Shown here: piece after piece, positions 44,000 through 53,146 of the stretch
Layout of the letters: every line of letters starts with the position of its first letter
Numbering within the stretch: position 1 is the stretch's first letter
Source: Pontibacter sp. G13
GTDB lineage: Bacteria; Bacteroidota; Bacteroidia; J057
Reading direction: 5' to 3'
DNA length: 64,000 nt
Assembly: GCF_031851795.1 (NCBI RefSeq)
Contig: NZ_CP134696.1
Span: 1,231,576-1,295,575, forward strand
Notes under the pieces: model-generated
The model's input: the letters and a program-made list of their open reading frames with translations, nothing else
The model's database searches: none
What the model was told of the DNA's origin: nothing
Position numbers and translations under genes: made by a program

Positions 44000-44677
44000 T
44001 CAGGATGACATGGCGGCATATCGCAATTCAGCCTGAGCCACTTGCTCTGCGTCCAATTGCTTGATGACTTTGGCAGGATTCCCTCCAGCGATGACATTCG
44101 CAGGAATATCCTTGACCACTACACTGTTGGCTGCAATCACCGAATTTCGGCCAATTCTTACGCCTTTGAGCACGATGGAATTCACGCCCAACCACACATT
44201 GTCCTCAATCACAACAGGCTTGGAATCCGCGCGCTCTCTTCGACGATTGGGATCGACTGGGTGCCAATCGAAATCCGTGACCAATACATTGGCACCGCAC
44301 AATACATCATCCCCTAGTACTACGCTTTCAGCAGCGCCGATCACCGTACCACTTAAGCCGGCATTGTTGCCAATCCGGATCTCAGCACCTTCATAGGCAG
44401 TCGCCAACAGGCACTTGCGATTCAATCCCACCAAGTTGGTATGGAAAGAGGACCGAAAGACCGCATCATCTCCAATCTTGATCGTAGAGAGTGGAGCACG
44501 GCGAATCAGAGGGCGCCCAAAGAATCGAGCACGCTGACCGACTTTCACGCCTTTCAATTTGGCGGAGAAATAGGTCCGGCGAGTCCCCCAGAACAAGGTC
44601 CACTTCACGCGATACTGGAACATCTTCTCAGCAATCGCCCCAGCGGGATCTTTCTTGATTTGTGCTAAAAACCCCAT
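44000..44677 (-). CDS. WbbJ-type hexapeptide acyltransferase
   Basis: The start at 44677 (MGFLAQIKKDPAGAIAEKM) lies one base behind the upstream stop; an ATG at 44698 would overlap it by 20 bases. The 225-residue protein has a divergent N-terminal half and then hexapeptide repeats of the maltose/galactoside O-acetyltransferase kind: EIRIGNNAGLSGTVIGAAESV, VLGDDVLCGANVLVTDFDWHPVD with the catalytic-type His, PVVIEDNVWLGVNSIVLKGVRIGRNSVIAANSVV. It is expected to acetylate a sugar of the repeat unit in the cytoplasm using acetyl-CoA. Tight spacing with the GT gene upstream indicates cotranscription. Confidence 0.88.
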   Translation of the reverse strand: MGFLAQIKKDPAGAIAEKMFQYRVKWTLFWGTRRTYFSAKLKGVKVGQRARFFGRPLIRRAPLSTIKIGDDAVFRSSFHTNLVGLNRKCLLATAYEGAEIRIGNNAGLSGTVIGAAESVVLGDDVLCGANVLVTDFDWHPVDPNRRRERADSKPVVIEDNVWLGVNSIVLKGVRIGRNSVIAANSVVVKDIPANVIAGGNPAKVIKQLDAEQVAQAELRYAAMSS

Positions 44678-44678
44678 A

Positions 44679-45953
44679 TCAGGAAGATTGGAGGACAACT
44701 TCTTTGTCCCGGTTCAATAGTTTCGTATAAATCTCACGGTAGCGTCCGCCGATCACATCTGCATCATTGCGCGTACGGATCAACTCCCAAGCACGGTCTC
44801 CCACATAGGAGGACAACTCGTCATCCTGGAACAATTTGGCGATCTCCGCAGCCATGTAATAAGGGTCTCCTGTAGGCACCTGAAATCCAGTTTCTCCCTG
44901 TTGGATCATGCTCGGCATTCCTCCCGCGTAGGTAGAAATCACAGGCACTCCCACAGCTTGGGCTTCCTGAAGAGAGAGGGATTCATTTTCGATATAGGAA
45001 GCCACGGTAGCCACGCGCGAACGCATGAGGGAAGACACCAACTGCTCCCCATTGCAGCGACCGAGGAACTCGACGTGCTTGGTGAGTCCATTCTTCTTGA
45101 CGTACTCTTGAGCATGCTTTCCGATCATCCCGACCATTCCTCCAGCGATTCTCAATTTCACCTGTGGGAATTGCAGTGCCAAGATCTTCACGGTCTCCAG
45201 CATCAGGAAAATTCCCTTGAATGGATTCGCAGAAAGTGTGGTATGGATGGTAAAGGGCTCGGCATTCTTCACATCCCATTTGTGGGTCAGGAAGTCTGGA
45301 CGGAGAATATCGTGGCAATCGCCGAAATAGGTCGCTTTGGGATTGCGACCAAGAGAATGTGCGCGGTCAAAGTCCGTACGGCCGATGAAGAAATTGATCT
45401 TGCGAAGGATTCGCTGCTCGACCTTGACCATCTTGCTCCGGTACACCAGCAGGTGGAACCAATTGATCTTGGCTTTGCGGATGTTTCTCCAGATATATTC
45501 CCACTTGCTCATTTCCGCGAAATACATGCGGTCGATCTGTTCCCGAATTCCCTGAAGCGAAGCCACAATATTGAGTTCTGGCATTCTTTCGGCAATCAAT
45601 CCATAGAAATCCTCGGTACCGTGAATGTGCACGAGGTCTGGCTCGATTTCGCGCATCAGCACTTCCAAAGAATCGATTTCATGCTTGAAGTCACTCAGGA
45701 AGGAGTATTTCTTCCGGGGATAGAGGATGTAGACGACATCGTCCTCTTCATAACGCACCACCTGCTTGACAGCTTCGGTGCCGTGAATGGCGTAGAACTT
45801 CGCCTTTCCGGCAAATTCCTTTCTAATCTGATTGAACAAGGTGTCGAGCCACGTACCAGTCTGAGCTTGCTGCTTGTTCAAGTGATTGGCAGCGCCCAAC
45901 AACATGGCGTTCGTGGTCCATGCGATCTTGATGAGGTTAGTTTGATTGTCCAT
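44679..45953 (-). CDS. Glycosyltransferase family 4 (GT-B)
   Basis: A 424-residue enzyme starting MDNQTNLIKIAWTTNAMLLG. The acceptor domain includes PDLVHIHGTEDFYGL and the conserved NIVASLQGI. The donor domain starts FTIHTTLSANPFKGIFLML, continues KLRIAGGMVG and HVEFLGRCNGEQL, and ends with ENESLSLQEAQAVGVPVISTYAGGMPSMI (E-x7-E motif). Only three bases separate it from the flippase gene upstream and one from the acyltransferase gene downstream, so these three are one transcript. Sugar specificity is unknown. Confidence 0.9.
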   Translation of the reverse strand: MDNQTNLIKIAWTTNAMLLGAANHLNKQQAQTGTWLDTLFNQIRKEFAGKAKFYAIHGTEAVKQVVRYEEDDVVYILYPRKKYSFLSDFKHEIDSLEVLMREIEPDLVHIHGTEDFYGLIAERMPELNIVASLQGIREQIDRMYFAEMSKWEYIWRNIRKAKINWFHLLVYRSKMVKVEQRILRKINFFIGRTDFDRAHSLGRNPKATYFGDCHDILRPDFLTHKWDVKNAEPFTIHTTLSANPFKGIFLMLETVKILALQFPQVKLRIAGGMVGMIGKHAQEYVKKNGLTKHVEFLGRCNGEQLVSSLMRSRVATVASYIENESLSLQEAQAVGVPVISTYAGGMPSMIQQGETGFQVPTGDPYYMAAEIAKLFQDDELSSYVGDRAWELIRTRNDADVIGGRYREIYTKLLNRDKEVVLQSS

Positions 45954-45956
45954 GTT

Positions 45957-47432
45957 CTATTGATTCCAAATCCCCTTGGCGGTGTGGTTCATGATTTTGC
46001 GGTACTGGATCGGCGCGATCACATACCCATAGCATACACAGATGGTCGTAGACAAGATGATGCCTGCTAGTCCCATTCCCACCGTTTCGGCGAGGAAAAT
46101 CGAAAGCGGAATATTCAGAATGCCTCCTACACTGGAGACGATCATTTGGAGTTTGACCTTCCCTACCCCATTGATGAAGACCACATAAGGTACTCCATAG
46201 GCAAAAACCACTACATACAGGGCCATGCAAGCTGAGAGCAGGAAAGGAATCTGGATATTATCCTCTGGATGACTAGGATCATTCAGCCAGAGATCATAAA
46301 CCCAAGGGGAAGCGGCCAACAGGAATACAGCCAGTCCCAACATGAGATACCAGACGAACTTCAGCTTTTTCATCGTCTTTCTGATCCAGTCATAATCCTT
46401 TTTGCGATACGCCTCGGTGTATGCCGACCAAAATGGCGTGGACAGAATCGCAAAACCCTGGGTGATGATGCCGAAATATTTGAAGGCGGCCATGTATGCA
46501 GGAACCTCGCTAGGTCCATACAGGTACAGGATGATCCAGTTGTCCGTCTGGAAGAGTACCAGGCCGATGATTTGAATGACAAAAAACTGGGCGCCCAAGC
46601 TGATGAGATCCTTGAAGTACTCCAATCTCACCAAGGAAGGCGAAGGTCTTAGCTCCTTGTAAGGCCCCCAGAAGAAGTAGAGGCTCAAACATGCAAGCAC
46701 CAGCACCGGAGTACCGGAGATCACCCAAGCCAAGTTTGTGATATTTCCCGTCGAGGCCAATTCAAAGGAACCGATAGCAATATGGTCGGTCCCCATCCAT
46801 TCGAAGAGTGGAATCGTGCCGTTGGAAATCATCAGTAAGGTGCCGATGCAAACCAGGACGATACACTGCGAAACGAAATTGAACAATCCGACCTGTGCGG
46901 GTTCTTGCTTGGCCATGAAGATCATGTGCAGCAGCTTGAGAACAAAGTTCAAGCTAAAGAACCCAAAGACAATCAGCGTGACAGCCTGCAGATCTTCCCC
47001 GATGAGTGCTGCCTGTTCGGCATCGAGGAACATGATTTTGGACCAAGGGATGAGGTGATTGCAAGCCAGCAGGATCAAGGCGAGCGATCCCATGATCACA
47101 GCTAGGACGAAGTAGGTCGTGGAGACGTACATCCTCCCCAGCTGTACATTGCCATCGGCTAGAGCCTCGGACAACTTGTTGCGGAGTCCATTGCCCAGTC
47201 CGACATCAAAGAACCGGATGAAGGCAATCGCCTGAAAAATGGCCAACCATACTCCGAACTCGGATTTGGTTACGTATTCCTTCATCAAGCGAAACAGGAT
47301 GAATCCGATCAGGATGTTCCCGCCTTTGACAATGAAGGACAATACGATATTCTTTTTCGCCTTCACACTACGCTCGGACCCCTTTGAGAGCAAGGCGGTC
47401 AGTTTAGCGAAGGATTTGGAAATCAAATTCAT
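45957..47432 (-). CDS. Wzx-type polysaccharide flippase (MOP superfamily)
   Basis: A 491-residue membrane protein with about 12-14 helices. The first (KKNIVLSFIVKGGNILIGFILF) and the LWLAIFQAIAFIRFFDVGLGNGLRNKLSEALA-type region (given here only in outline) are typical of oligosaccharide flippases, with the conserved DVGLGNGLRN near residue 77. It is expected to turn lipid-linked repeat units to the periplasmic face. It begins an apparent run of three or more tightly spaced genes; 187 bases separate it from the glycosidase gene upstream. Together with the Wzy-like protein at 58757 and the Wzc-like protein at 61371 it completes a Wzx/Wzy set. Confidence 0.9.
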   Translation of the reverse strand: MNLISKSFAKLTALLSKGSERSVKAKKNIVLSFIVKGGNILIGFILFRLMKEYVTKSEFGVWLAIFQAIAFIRFFDVGLGNGLRNKLSEALADGNVQLGRMYVSTTYFVLAVIMGSLALILLACNHLIPWSKIMFLDAEQAALIGEDLQAVTLIVFGFFSLNFVLKLLHMIFMAKQEPAQVGLFNFVSQCIVLVCIGTLLMISNGTIPLFEWMGTDHIAIGSFELASTGNITNLAWVISGTPVLVLACLSLYFFWGPYKELRPSPSLVRLEYFKDLISLGAQFFVIQIIGLVLFQTDNWIILYLYGPSEVPAYMAAFKYFGIITQGFAILSTPFWSAYTEAYRKKDYDWIRKTMKKLKFVWYLMLGLAVFLLAASPWVYDLWLNDPSHPEDNIQIPFLLSACMALYVVVFAYGVPYVVFINGVGKVKLQMIVSSVGGILNIPLSIFLAETVGMGLAGIILSTTICVCYGYVIAPIQYRKIMNHTAKGIWNQ

Positions 47433-47619
47433 AGATGGTGATCCCGATTAGCTGGGATGAATGCCAAAATCGCACGAGTAGCCTAGGATTCTTACATGCA
47501 AATATCTGCACCAATTCTCCTCAAATGTCCTTCATGCTCCTGAACGGCAATTATCCGCCCGTATTTGGTCAAACCTGAAAATCATTTCTTTCGTCGGTCG
47601 TACATCGCCTTTTCGGCCG

Positions 47620-48945
47620 CTATCGGACCGCAAAACTGCGCGATACGAAAATGGGCACATTGGATACTGCGATGCCGCCCTGATGGTCTTTTACATAGAC
47701 AAAAACCCGGTAGGCACCGACTTCATCCGGAGCATTGACCACAGTTTGAGGAAAGTTCGGGCGTTCGCACAAACCTTCCACGATGATGGCTTTCCGCTCG
47801 GCATCTCCACCGAACGTGCTTCTGTAGTCGCCTTCTCTCCGTACCTCCCAGGTGTATGAAAGAGAATCAGACTCGGGATCAGAAGCGATCACCTCCAACT
47901 GGATGGATTCTCCCTGCTGAACGTAAAGCCCTCCTCCTTCACCCGGATGGGAAGATTGGATTTTGAGAATATCAGGCGCACGGTTCGCAGGCCAATCTCC
48001 TTTCCACAGATAGCTCATGATGTCTACCCGAGAGGTCTTATGCCCATCTTCGGAAAACATGCTGAACCAAGTATGTGTTCGTTCCTGCTTGCTTCCCCAG
48101 TAGAAGACATAGCCCCCCAAGCACCTGGCGGTATCCTTGGAGATCGAGTTTTGGTATGCCTGCAAGCAAAAGTCTGATTTTTCCTTGCTGGTGGGCTCCA
48201 AGGGAGCATCCCAGTCCGTGGTAGGGCTTTCCCAGAATCCTTTGTTGGACCACTCGGTGACGATGTAGGGCCCTTTCCACCCGAAATTGGACTTGCGGAG
48301 ATTCTTGGGGAGCGCCTCCATCCGCGAGAAGACATTCACCGATAGCATATCGATCTCAGGACAGTGCTCGGCCACTTGGCTTATCCATTCGGGACGTGCC
48401 CCCAAAGAGACAGTCGTAGGATGATTGGGATCTTCCTCATGGACCATTTCGGCAATGCCATTGATGGCTGGATACAGGTCCTCATTGTCATACATCAATT
48501 CCAATTCATTCCCGACAGACCAGCAAAGGACTGCAGGATGATCCTTGAATTGGCGGACAATAGGACGGAGCCTTTCCACCTGAGCCGCTACCGCCGTTGA
48601 ATCTGAATAATCCAACCCACGACGCCCGGGGACGGCATCCAATCCCACCATGACCGTAAGGCCCAGTGAATCGGCGCGATCCAACAATGGCCCCAAATCT
48701 TGGGACGACCATGTCCGAATCGAATTGCCTCCAAACTCAACGAGTTCCGAGAGATGTTCCCGACCTCCAGCACCCCGGATGAAATAGGGTTTGCCGTTTC
48801 TGAACAACTGAAACTTGCCGTCCCGTTCAATGATCTCCACAGTCTTTCCGCTCAACTCGGAGGGCCAAGATTGGGAGGATTGCGGGGACTCGCATCCAAG
48901 TGTACAGAGTAGGAGAAGGAAACAAGTATATGCGAGGTTTCTCAC
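47620..48945 (-). CDS. Glycoside hydrolase-like lipoprotein (GH2/GH5-type TIM barrel)
   Basis: A 441-residue exported protein with a lipoprotein signal (CFLLLLCTLGCES, Cys 18). The catalytic-type barrel starts RNGKPYFIRGAGGREH and GGNSIRTW. AVLCWSVGNELE holds the acid/base Glu (Asn146-Glu147), and GPYIVTEWSNKGFWE the nucleophile-type Glu (231). After about 330 a beta-sandwich follows (SYTWEVRREGDYRSTFGG, GAYRVFVYVKDHQGG). The barrel resembles the C-terminal domain of the giant synthase encoded directly upstream, so the two are paralogs. It could trim or transglycosylate the polymer outside the cytoplasm. Its substrate is unknown; 35 bases separate it from the synthase gene. Confidence 0.82.
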   Translation of the reverse strand: MRNLAYTCFLLLLCTLGCESPQSSQSWPSELSGKTVEIIERDGKFQLFRNGKPYFIRGAGGREHLSELVEFGGNSIRTWSSQDLGPLLDRADSLGLTVMVGLDAVPGRRGLDYSDSTAVAAQVERLRPIVRQFKDHPAVLCWSVGNELELMYDNEDLYPAINGIAEMVHEEDPNHPTTVSLGARPEWISQVAEHCPEIDMLSVNVFSRMEALPKNLRKSNFGWKGPYIVTEWSNKGFWESPTTDWDAPLEPTSKEKSDFCLQAYQNSISKDTARCLGGYVFYWGSKQERTHTWFSMFSEDGHKTSRVDIMSYLWKGDWPANRAPDILKIQSSHPGEGGGLYVQQGESIQLEVIASDPESDSLSYTWEVRREGDYRSTFGGDAERKAIIVEGLCERPNFPQTVVNAPDEVGAYRVFVYVKDHQGGIAVSNVPIFVSRSFAVR

Positions 48946-48980
48946 GTTGTCTTTTGGGTTTAATCCGAATTCCAGAAAGC

Positions 48981-51900
48981 TTAGTCTTCTACCATATCAG
49001 GCGTCACACGGAATGCCCGTGAGGCCGTAACGGTGTTTCGATTCTCGTCTCGAATGGACACATAGATCCGGTAGACCCCAGTATCCAACGGCATTTGCAC
49101 ATTGGCAAAGTGGTAGTCCTTGTGATAGCTCACCTGTCCAACTTCCTCACGGAATCCTTCTCGGCAGACAAATGCCTCGATGGAAGTTCCTTTCAATTCA
49201 TGATCAGGCGTTACCACCCGGAAAGGCAGATAAGGGCGCTTTCCGGCAATATTCTGAGGAGGAACCAAATACAAATCCTCCAACGGAATCGCTTTTGAAT
49301 CAAAGGTAAAGGCGCGTTGCAGTGCATAGAAAGCAGGCTTGCGATAGCCTTCATAATCGGTGATCCCCATCCAGGTACGCGTACCTTCCATTCGGTCTTG
49401 CCAGCTAAAGGCCATACCACCGATGTTGTGTCCGCGATAGGGTTCGATATGCTTGGACCAATTACGTGCGTATTGGATGGCCTTTTGGTAATCAGATGGC
49501 TCTTCCAAGAACATATTCTCGTCCCATTTGGATAGGTCATTGACCCAGTAGCCCTCTGGACCAAACTCAGACACCAGATAAGGCGCATCTTTAATATGGT
49601 CCTGCATCAAGGAATCCAATCTGGAAATATGCGCTTCATAAGCAGAGTTCACACTCAGGAAGTCCAATTCAGGTGCATATGCTTTAGAAGCTTCCAATGC
49701 ACCCGGCAGGCCATTTCCATCGGCAAATGCAGAGAATACAGGACGATCAGGATCGATCTCGTGGATTCTTCTGGCGATCTCGTTGACCATCGTCAGGTAC
49801 GCTTTCCGCACCTTGAAGGCGTAAGTAGGATGGAAGTGATAGGAAATCCGGTTCCAGGTCTCATTCCCCAATGACCAAGCGATGATGGATGAATGGCCTT
49901 GATGTTCGGTTACCAATTCTACTACCTCTTCCACATAGTCTACCACTGCCGCGGAGTCAGTGTGATAATCAATGGAAGGATCAAACCAGAATCCATACAT
50001 CACATTGATTCCGAAGTCATCTGCAGTATTCAGGAGGTTATAGTCGTAGATACTAGGGGTGTATCTGCGAATGGTATTTCCTCCCATGTGGTAGATCTCA
50101 CGAAAATCTACAATGAGCTTCCGACGGGTCAACGGGGTGTGACCATCTCGCCAATCCGAAGATGGATTGTAGGCGACACCTTTGATATAGAATGGCTCGT
50201 CATTGAGCAAGAAATCATATCCGGTGGAAGATTTTCGGAAGAATTTACCGCGGCGAGCTTCATTGGAAGTAGGTCCTTCCACCAATTGATCGCTTACTGG
50301 GATGGCATATGGGCGCTCTTGCGCTCCTGCTCCCACCTGTCCGCCAGCTACCTGCTTGACCCAGTCGGTCACGTGAGTCTGGGGAGTAGAAGCGTATCTC
50401 GCAGGCGCAAATTCTGCATTCAAGCCCATCAGGCGCTCCCAAGAGAAGTTGTCATCTTGTTCAATAGGCAATTCTCCCAAAATGACTCCTCTTACCTCAT
50501 CGTATTCTCTGGAAATGACTGCCAATGCGTCATTCATCCAAGCTCCGCTACGTTCTGGATGGTCTCCACGTGTCCAGCCCGTAAGGAAAACAGGATGCTG
50601 ATAAATCTTGGGCTGAAGGGACTCATAGGTAGACTCAAATGATTTCCAGTTGCCAGAGGAATCTCTCCAGGCATTGACATCGACGGAAACCATATCGACA
50701 TATTCAGCCCCGGGATAAGCAGCTAGATCTCGGGATGGATCTTGAATGGCCCAACTCCATGAGACATTGTACACGCCCCAATTCTTGAATTGGCTCACTA
50801 GCGTCCGATAACCTGCTTGAAAGTCTGCCAATCCTTCGGCACTTGAATCAGCAGGTGTCGCGATGGACAGATAAATCTGTTGATGAGATTGCTGCAAAGC
50901 GGTTGCAACAAGCTGAAGGGCCGTATCTGCCTTTCCGGCTGCAATTTCAGCCCAATCCATGGCAGGAGCCCAATTCAACATGATCGCCTCTGGATCTCCA
51001 GATCGTCCTGCTTGTTGAATGGCCGAGACCATCGAGTTGGCATCAATTCCAGTTACATCCGCAGAGGCAATGGACAGACCAGCCTCCCCAAGTGTCGTCA
51101 ATTTTCCAGAATCCATGCCCGGTTGTACCTTCCAACCTGTGTAGAATCCTTCATTGTGCTTATCACCAACCGCATTGGCAGTTTTGGCCAAGTCCAGATG
51201 ATTCGCAGGCTTGATCATCGTCGCACTAAAGAGGGTCACACCCGCAATCAAGGACAAAACGACATATCCATTTCGCATCGGATTGTACACCAACTTGTGG
51301 CGGAAAATGTACCATGCTTGACGGAAGGTGGTCAATGGCCCTCCATAGAACCAATCGTACACACGCTTGAGTGCTTTTTGCTGGGAAATGATGACGATGA
51401 ATGAAAGGAAGAAGACATTCACTGCAGCGTAACCTGCCATGATGAAGCTATAGGGGCTCCAATCTACGCTCAATCCGTAGGCGATGGCAGCGATACTTAG
51501 TAGAATGACAATGATATTGGGCAGAGAGAGTTTGAACTCGTTGATCAGCTCATCTCCCTTGGGAGTCGGAATGTAAGGGACCTTGACGCGGAAAATGGTG
51601 TAGATGAATCCTGTCAGGGAAATCCACCAAGTGGCAAACCATAATGCGCCGCCCAAAAAGTGGAACCCTCGCTCGTGTTCCTCCAATACCCACCGCTGAG
51701 CGAATTGCCTGATCAAAACCAGCATCAACAACATAGGAAGCGCTGCTTGAAGCAATTCTCCCATCTCGACTGTCCAAGGGGAACGAGCCAAGAACAACGA
51801 CAGAATCGGCACAGCGATATCGATCAATGCGATAACGCCGGAAAAGAAATACAGCGGAATAGTCAGATAGTGCAGAAACTGACTCAAGGAAAAATTCTTC

Positions 51901-52892
51901 CAGAGTTTCGGGAAGGTCGCCACGAGCAATTCGAATGATCCGCGAGACCATTTGAGCTGCTGCTTGAAATAGCTGGATAGAGTAGCTGGAACCAATCCTC
52001 TTGTCAAGGATTCCGGAACGTACACGGACTCCCACCCTTTGGCATGCATCTGCATCGCGGTGTGCATGTCCTCGGACAAGCCAGCTGCATGACCTCCAAT
52101 GCTATCGAGAGCAGCACGACGGAAAGAACAGTTGGCACCAATGGCCTGAACAGTCCCGAAGGAGTTCATCGACATCATCATCGGGCCATAGAAGTGGTAC
52201 GTCTGCTGGGCAGCTCCCTTGGCGATGAAGCTTTCGTTTCGGTTGTAATAGGCTTGCACGCACTGTACATACCCGATTTTCTCATCTTCGAAGTAAGGCA
52301 ATACCCGATCGATGAAATCGCGACTCGGTACGTGGTCCGGATCGAGCACGATGGCAATTTCTCCAGTAGCGTGATTGCGGAGACAGTTGTTGACGTTCCC
52401 GGCCTTGGCATTGATTTTTTCGGTACGTGTTACATGTACCACTCCGAGTTCCGCACACTTTTGCTTGAGGAAAGGGTCATTGCCCTCGTCGCATAGGTAG
52501 GTAGTGTGTGGGTAGCGGACATTCACCATCGCCTCTAGGGTTTCGAGAATCATCTCGTAAGGCTCCCCCGGGCAGAAGGTGGTGATCATGTCCACGGTGT
52601 AGTCGCGGGTCAGCTCCGGTTTTTCCGGGGCACTCATGGCACTGTAATGGAACCACTCGTGGAGCATCCGGAGCAATTTGTAGGAGAGGGCAAATGCCAG
52701 CAGATAGTAGAGCGGCTTGTAGCCAATGTGCTTGACATCTATGAACCAATAGCAAAAGATACCCACTGATATCAATCCCAGCAGGATCAATGTGCGCATG
52801 ATCCACTTTTCACGAGTCGAAGGGGGGGAAATGATTTCGTAATCTAGCTCTGGAACTTGTGTTCGCTCTAGTGTATCGGTAGGATCTTGCAT
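48981..52892 (-). CDS. Giant fusion: GT2 polysaccharide synthase with GH26-like and GH2/GH5-like domains
   Basis: A 1303-residue inner-membrane protein. Two N-terminal helices (about 32-75) precede a processive GT2 domain like BcsA/NdvB: CDEGNDP (135-137), DPDHVPSRD (185-187), SEDMH (about 273-277) and KQQLKWSRG (about 310-318; the usual QxxRW has Lys instead of Arg). Several membrane helices follow up to about 560. Residues 590-810 look like a GH26-type barrel (WSWAIQDPSR, YPGAEYVDMVSVDVNAW), but the usual catalytic Glu segments are not seen. Residues 885-1200 are a GH2/GH5-type barrel with SLGNETWN (Glu 1011) and VSEFGPEGYW (Glu 1109). A beta domain ends it. GT2-GH17 fusions (NdvB) make beta-glucans, so a synthesis-plus-remodelling enzyme is likely. 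The polymer is unknown. Confidence 0.87.
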   Translation of the reverse strand: MQDPTDTLERTQVPELDYEIISPPSTREKWIMRTLILLGLISVGIFCYWFIDVKHIGYKPLYYLLAFALSYKLLRMLHEWFHYSAMSAPEKPELTRDYTVDMITTFCPGEPYEMILETLEAMVNVRYPHTTYLCDEGNDPFLKQKCAELGVVHVTRTEKINAKAGNVNNCLRNHATGEIAIVLDPDHVPSRDFIDRVLPYFEDEKIGYVQCVQAYYNRNESFIAKGAAQQTYHFYGPMMMSMNSFGTVQAIGANCSFRRAALDSIGGHAAGLSEDMHTAMQMHAKGWESVYVPESLTRGLVPATLSSYFKQQLKWSRGSFELLVATFPKLWKNFSLSQFLHYLTIPLYFFSGVIALIDIAVPILSLFLARSPWTVEMGELLQAALPMLLMLVLIRQFAQRWVLEEHERGFHFLGGALWFATWWISLTGFIYTIFRVKVPYIPTPKGDELINEFKLSLPNIIVILLSIAAIAYGLSVDWSPYSFIMAGYAAVNVFFLSFIVIISQQKALKRVYDWFYGGPLTTFRQAWYIFRHKLVYNPMRNGYVVLSLIAGVTLFSATMIKPANHLDLAKTANAVGDKHNEGFYTGWKVQPGMDSGKLTTLGEAGLSIASADVTGIDANSMVSAIQQAGRSGDPEAIMLNWAPAMDWAEIAAGKADTALQLVATALQQSHQQIYLSIATPADSSAEGLADFQAGYRTLVSQFKNWGVYNVSWSWAIQDPSRDLAAYPGAEYVDMVSVDVNAWRDSSGNWKSFESTYESLQPKIYQHPVFLTGWTRGDHPERSGAWMNDALAVISREYDEVRGVILGELPIEQDDNFSWERLMGLNAEFAPARYASTPQTHVTDWVKQVAGGQVGAGAQERPYAIPVSDQLVEGPTSNEARRGKFFRKSSTGYDFLLNDEPFYIKGVAYNPSSDWRDGHTPLTRRKLIVDFREIYHMGGNTIRRYTPSIYDYNLLNTADDFGINVMYGFWFDPSIDYHTDSAAVVDYVEEVVELVTEHQGHSSIIAWSLGNETWNRISYHFHPTYAFKVRKAYLTMVNEIARRIHEIDPDRPVFSAFADGNGLPGALEASKAYAPELDFLSVNSAYEAHISRLDSLMQDHIKDAPYLVSEFGPEGYWVNDLSKWDENMFLEEPSDYQKAIQYARNWSKHIEPYRGHNIGGMAFSWQDRMEGTRTWMGITDYEGYRKPAFYALQRAFTFDSKAIPLEDLYLVPPQNIAGKRPYLPFRVVTPDHELKGTSIEAFVCREGFREEVGQVSYHKDYHFANVQMPLDTGVYRIYVSIRDENRNTVTASRAFRVTPDMVED

Positions 52893-53146
52893 GAATGTGC
52901 GCTGATCGTAGAAAAATTTACAAGAATAAGGACAATACTGAAATTAAATAGTCCAAATATCAATCCAAACTGGATTTGTCTGGGCTACCAACATCTCAAA
53001 TCTATCCAATAATCCCTTCATTGGGCCGAAGGGAAGGCCAAACGGTAAAAAAATGGACCTTATCCGCAAACGATTTCCCCCTCTTTTTTGGGGGAAGTTG
53101 CAACGGAAAAGATCAACTTCACAAAGAACTGGTAATCAGCACAAAA

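Noticed and set aside
44901..46070. A 389-codon + strand frame across two exopolysaccharide genes
   Set aside because: It runs antisense through a GT4 gene with E-x7-E motif and into the flippase gene; no family features.
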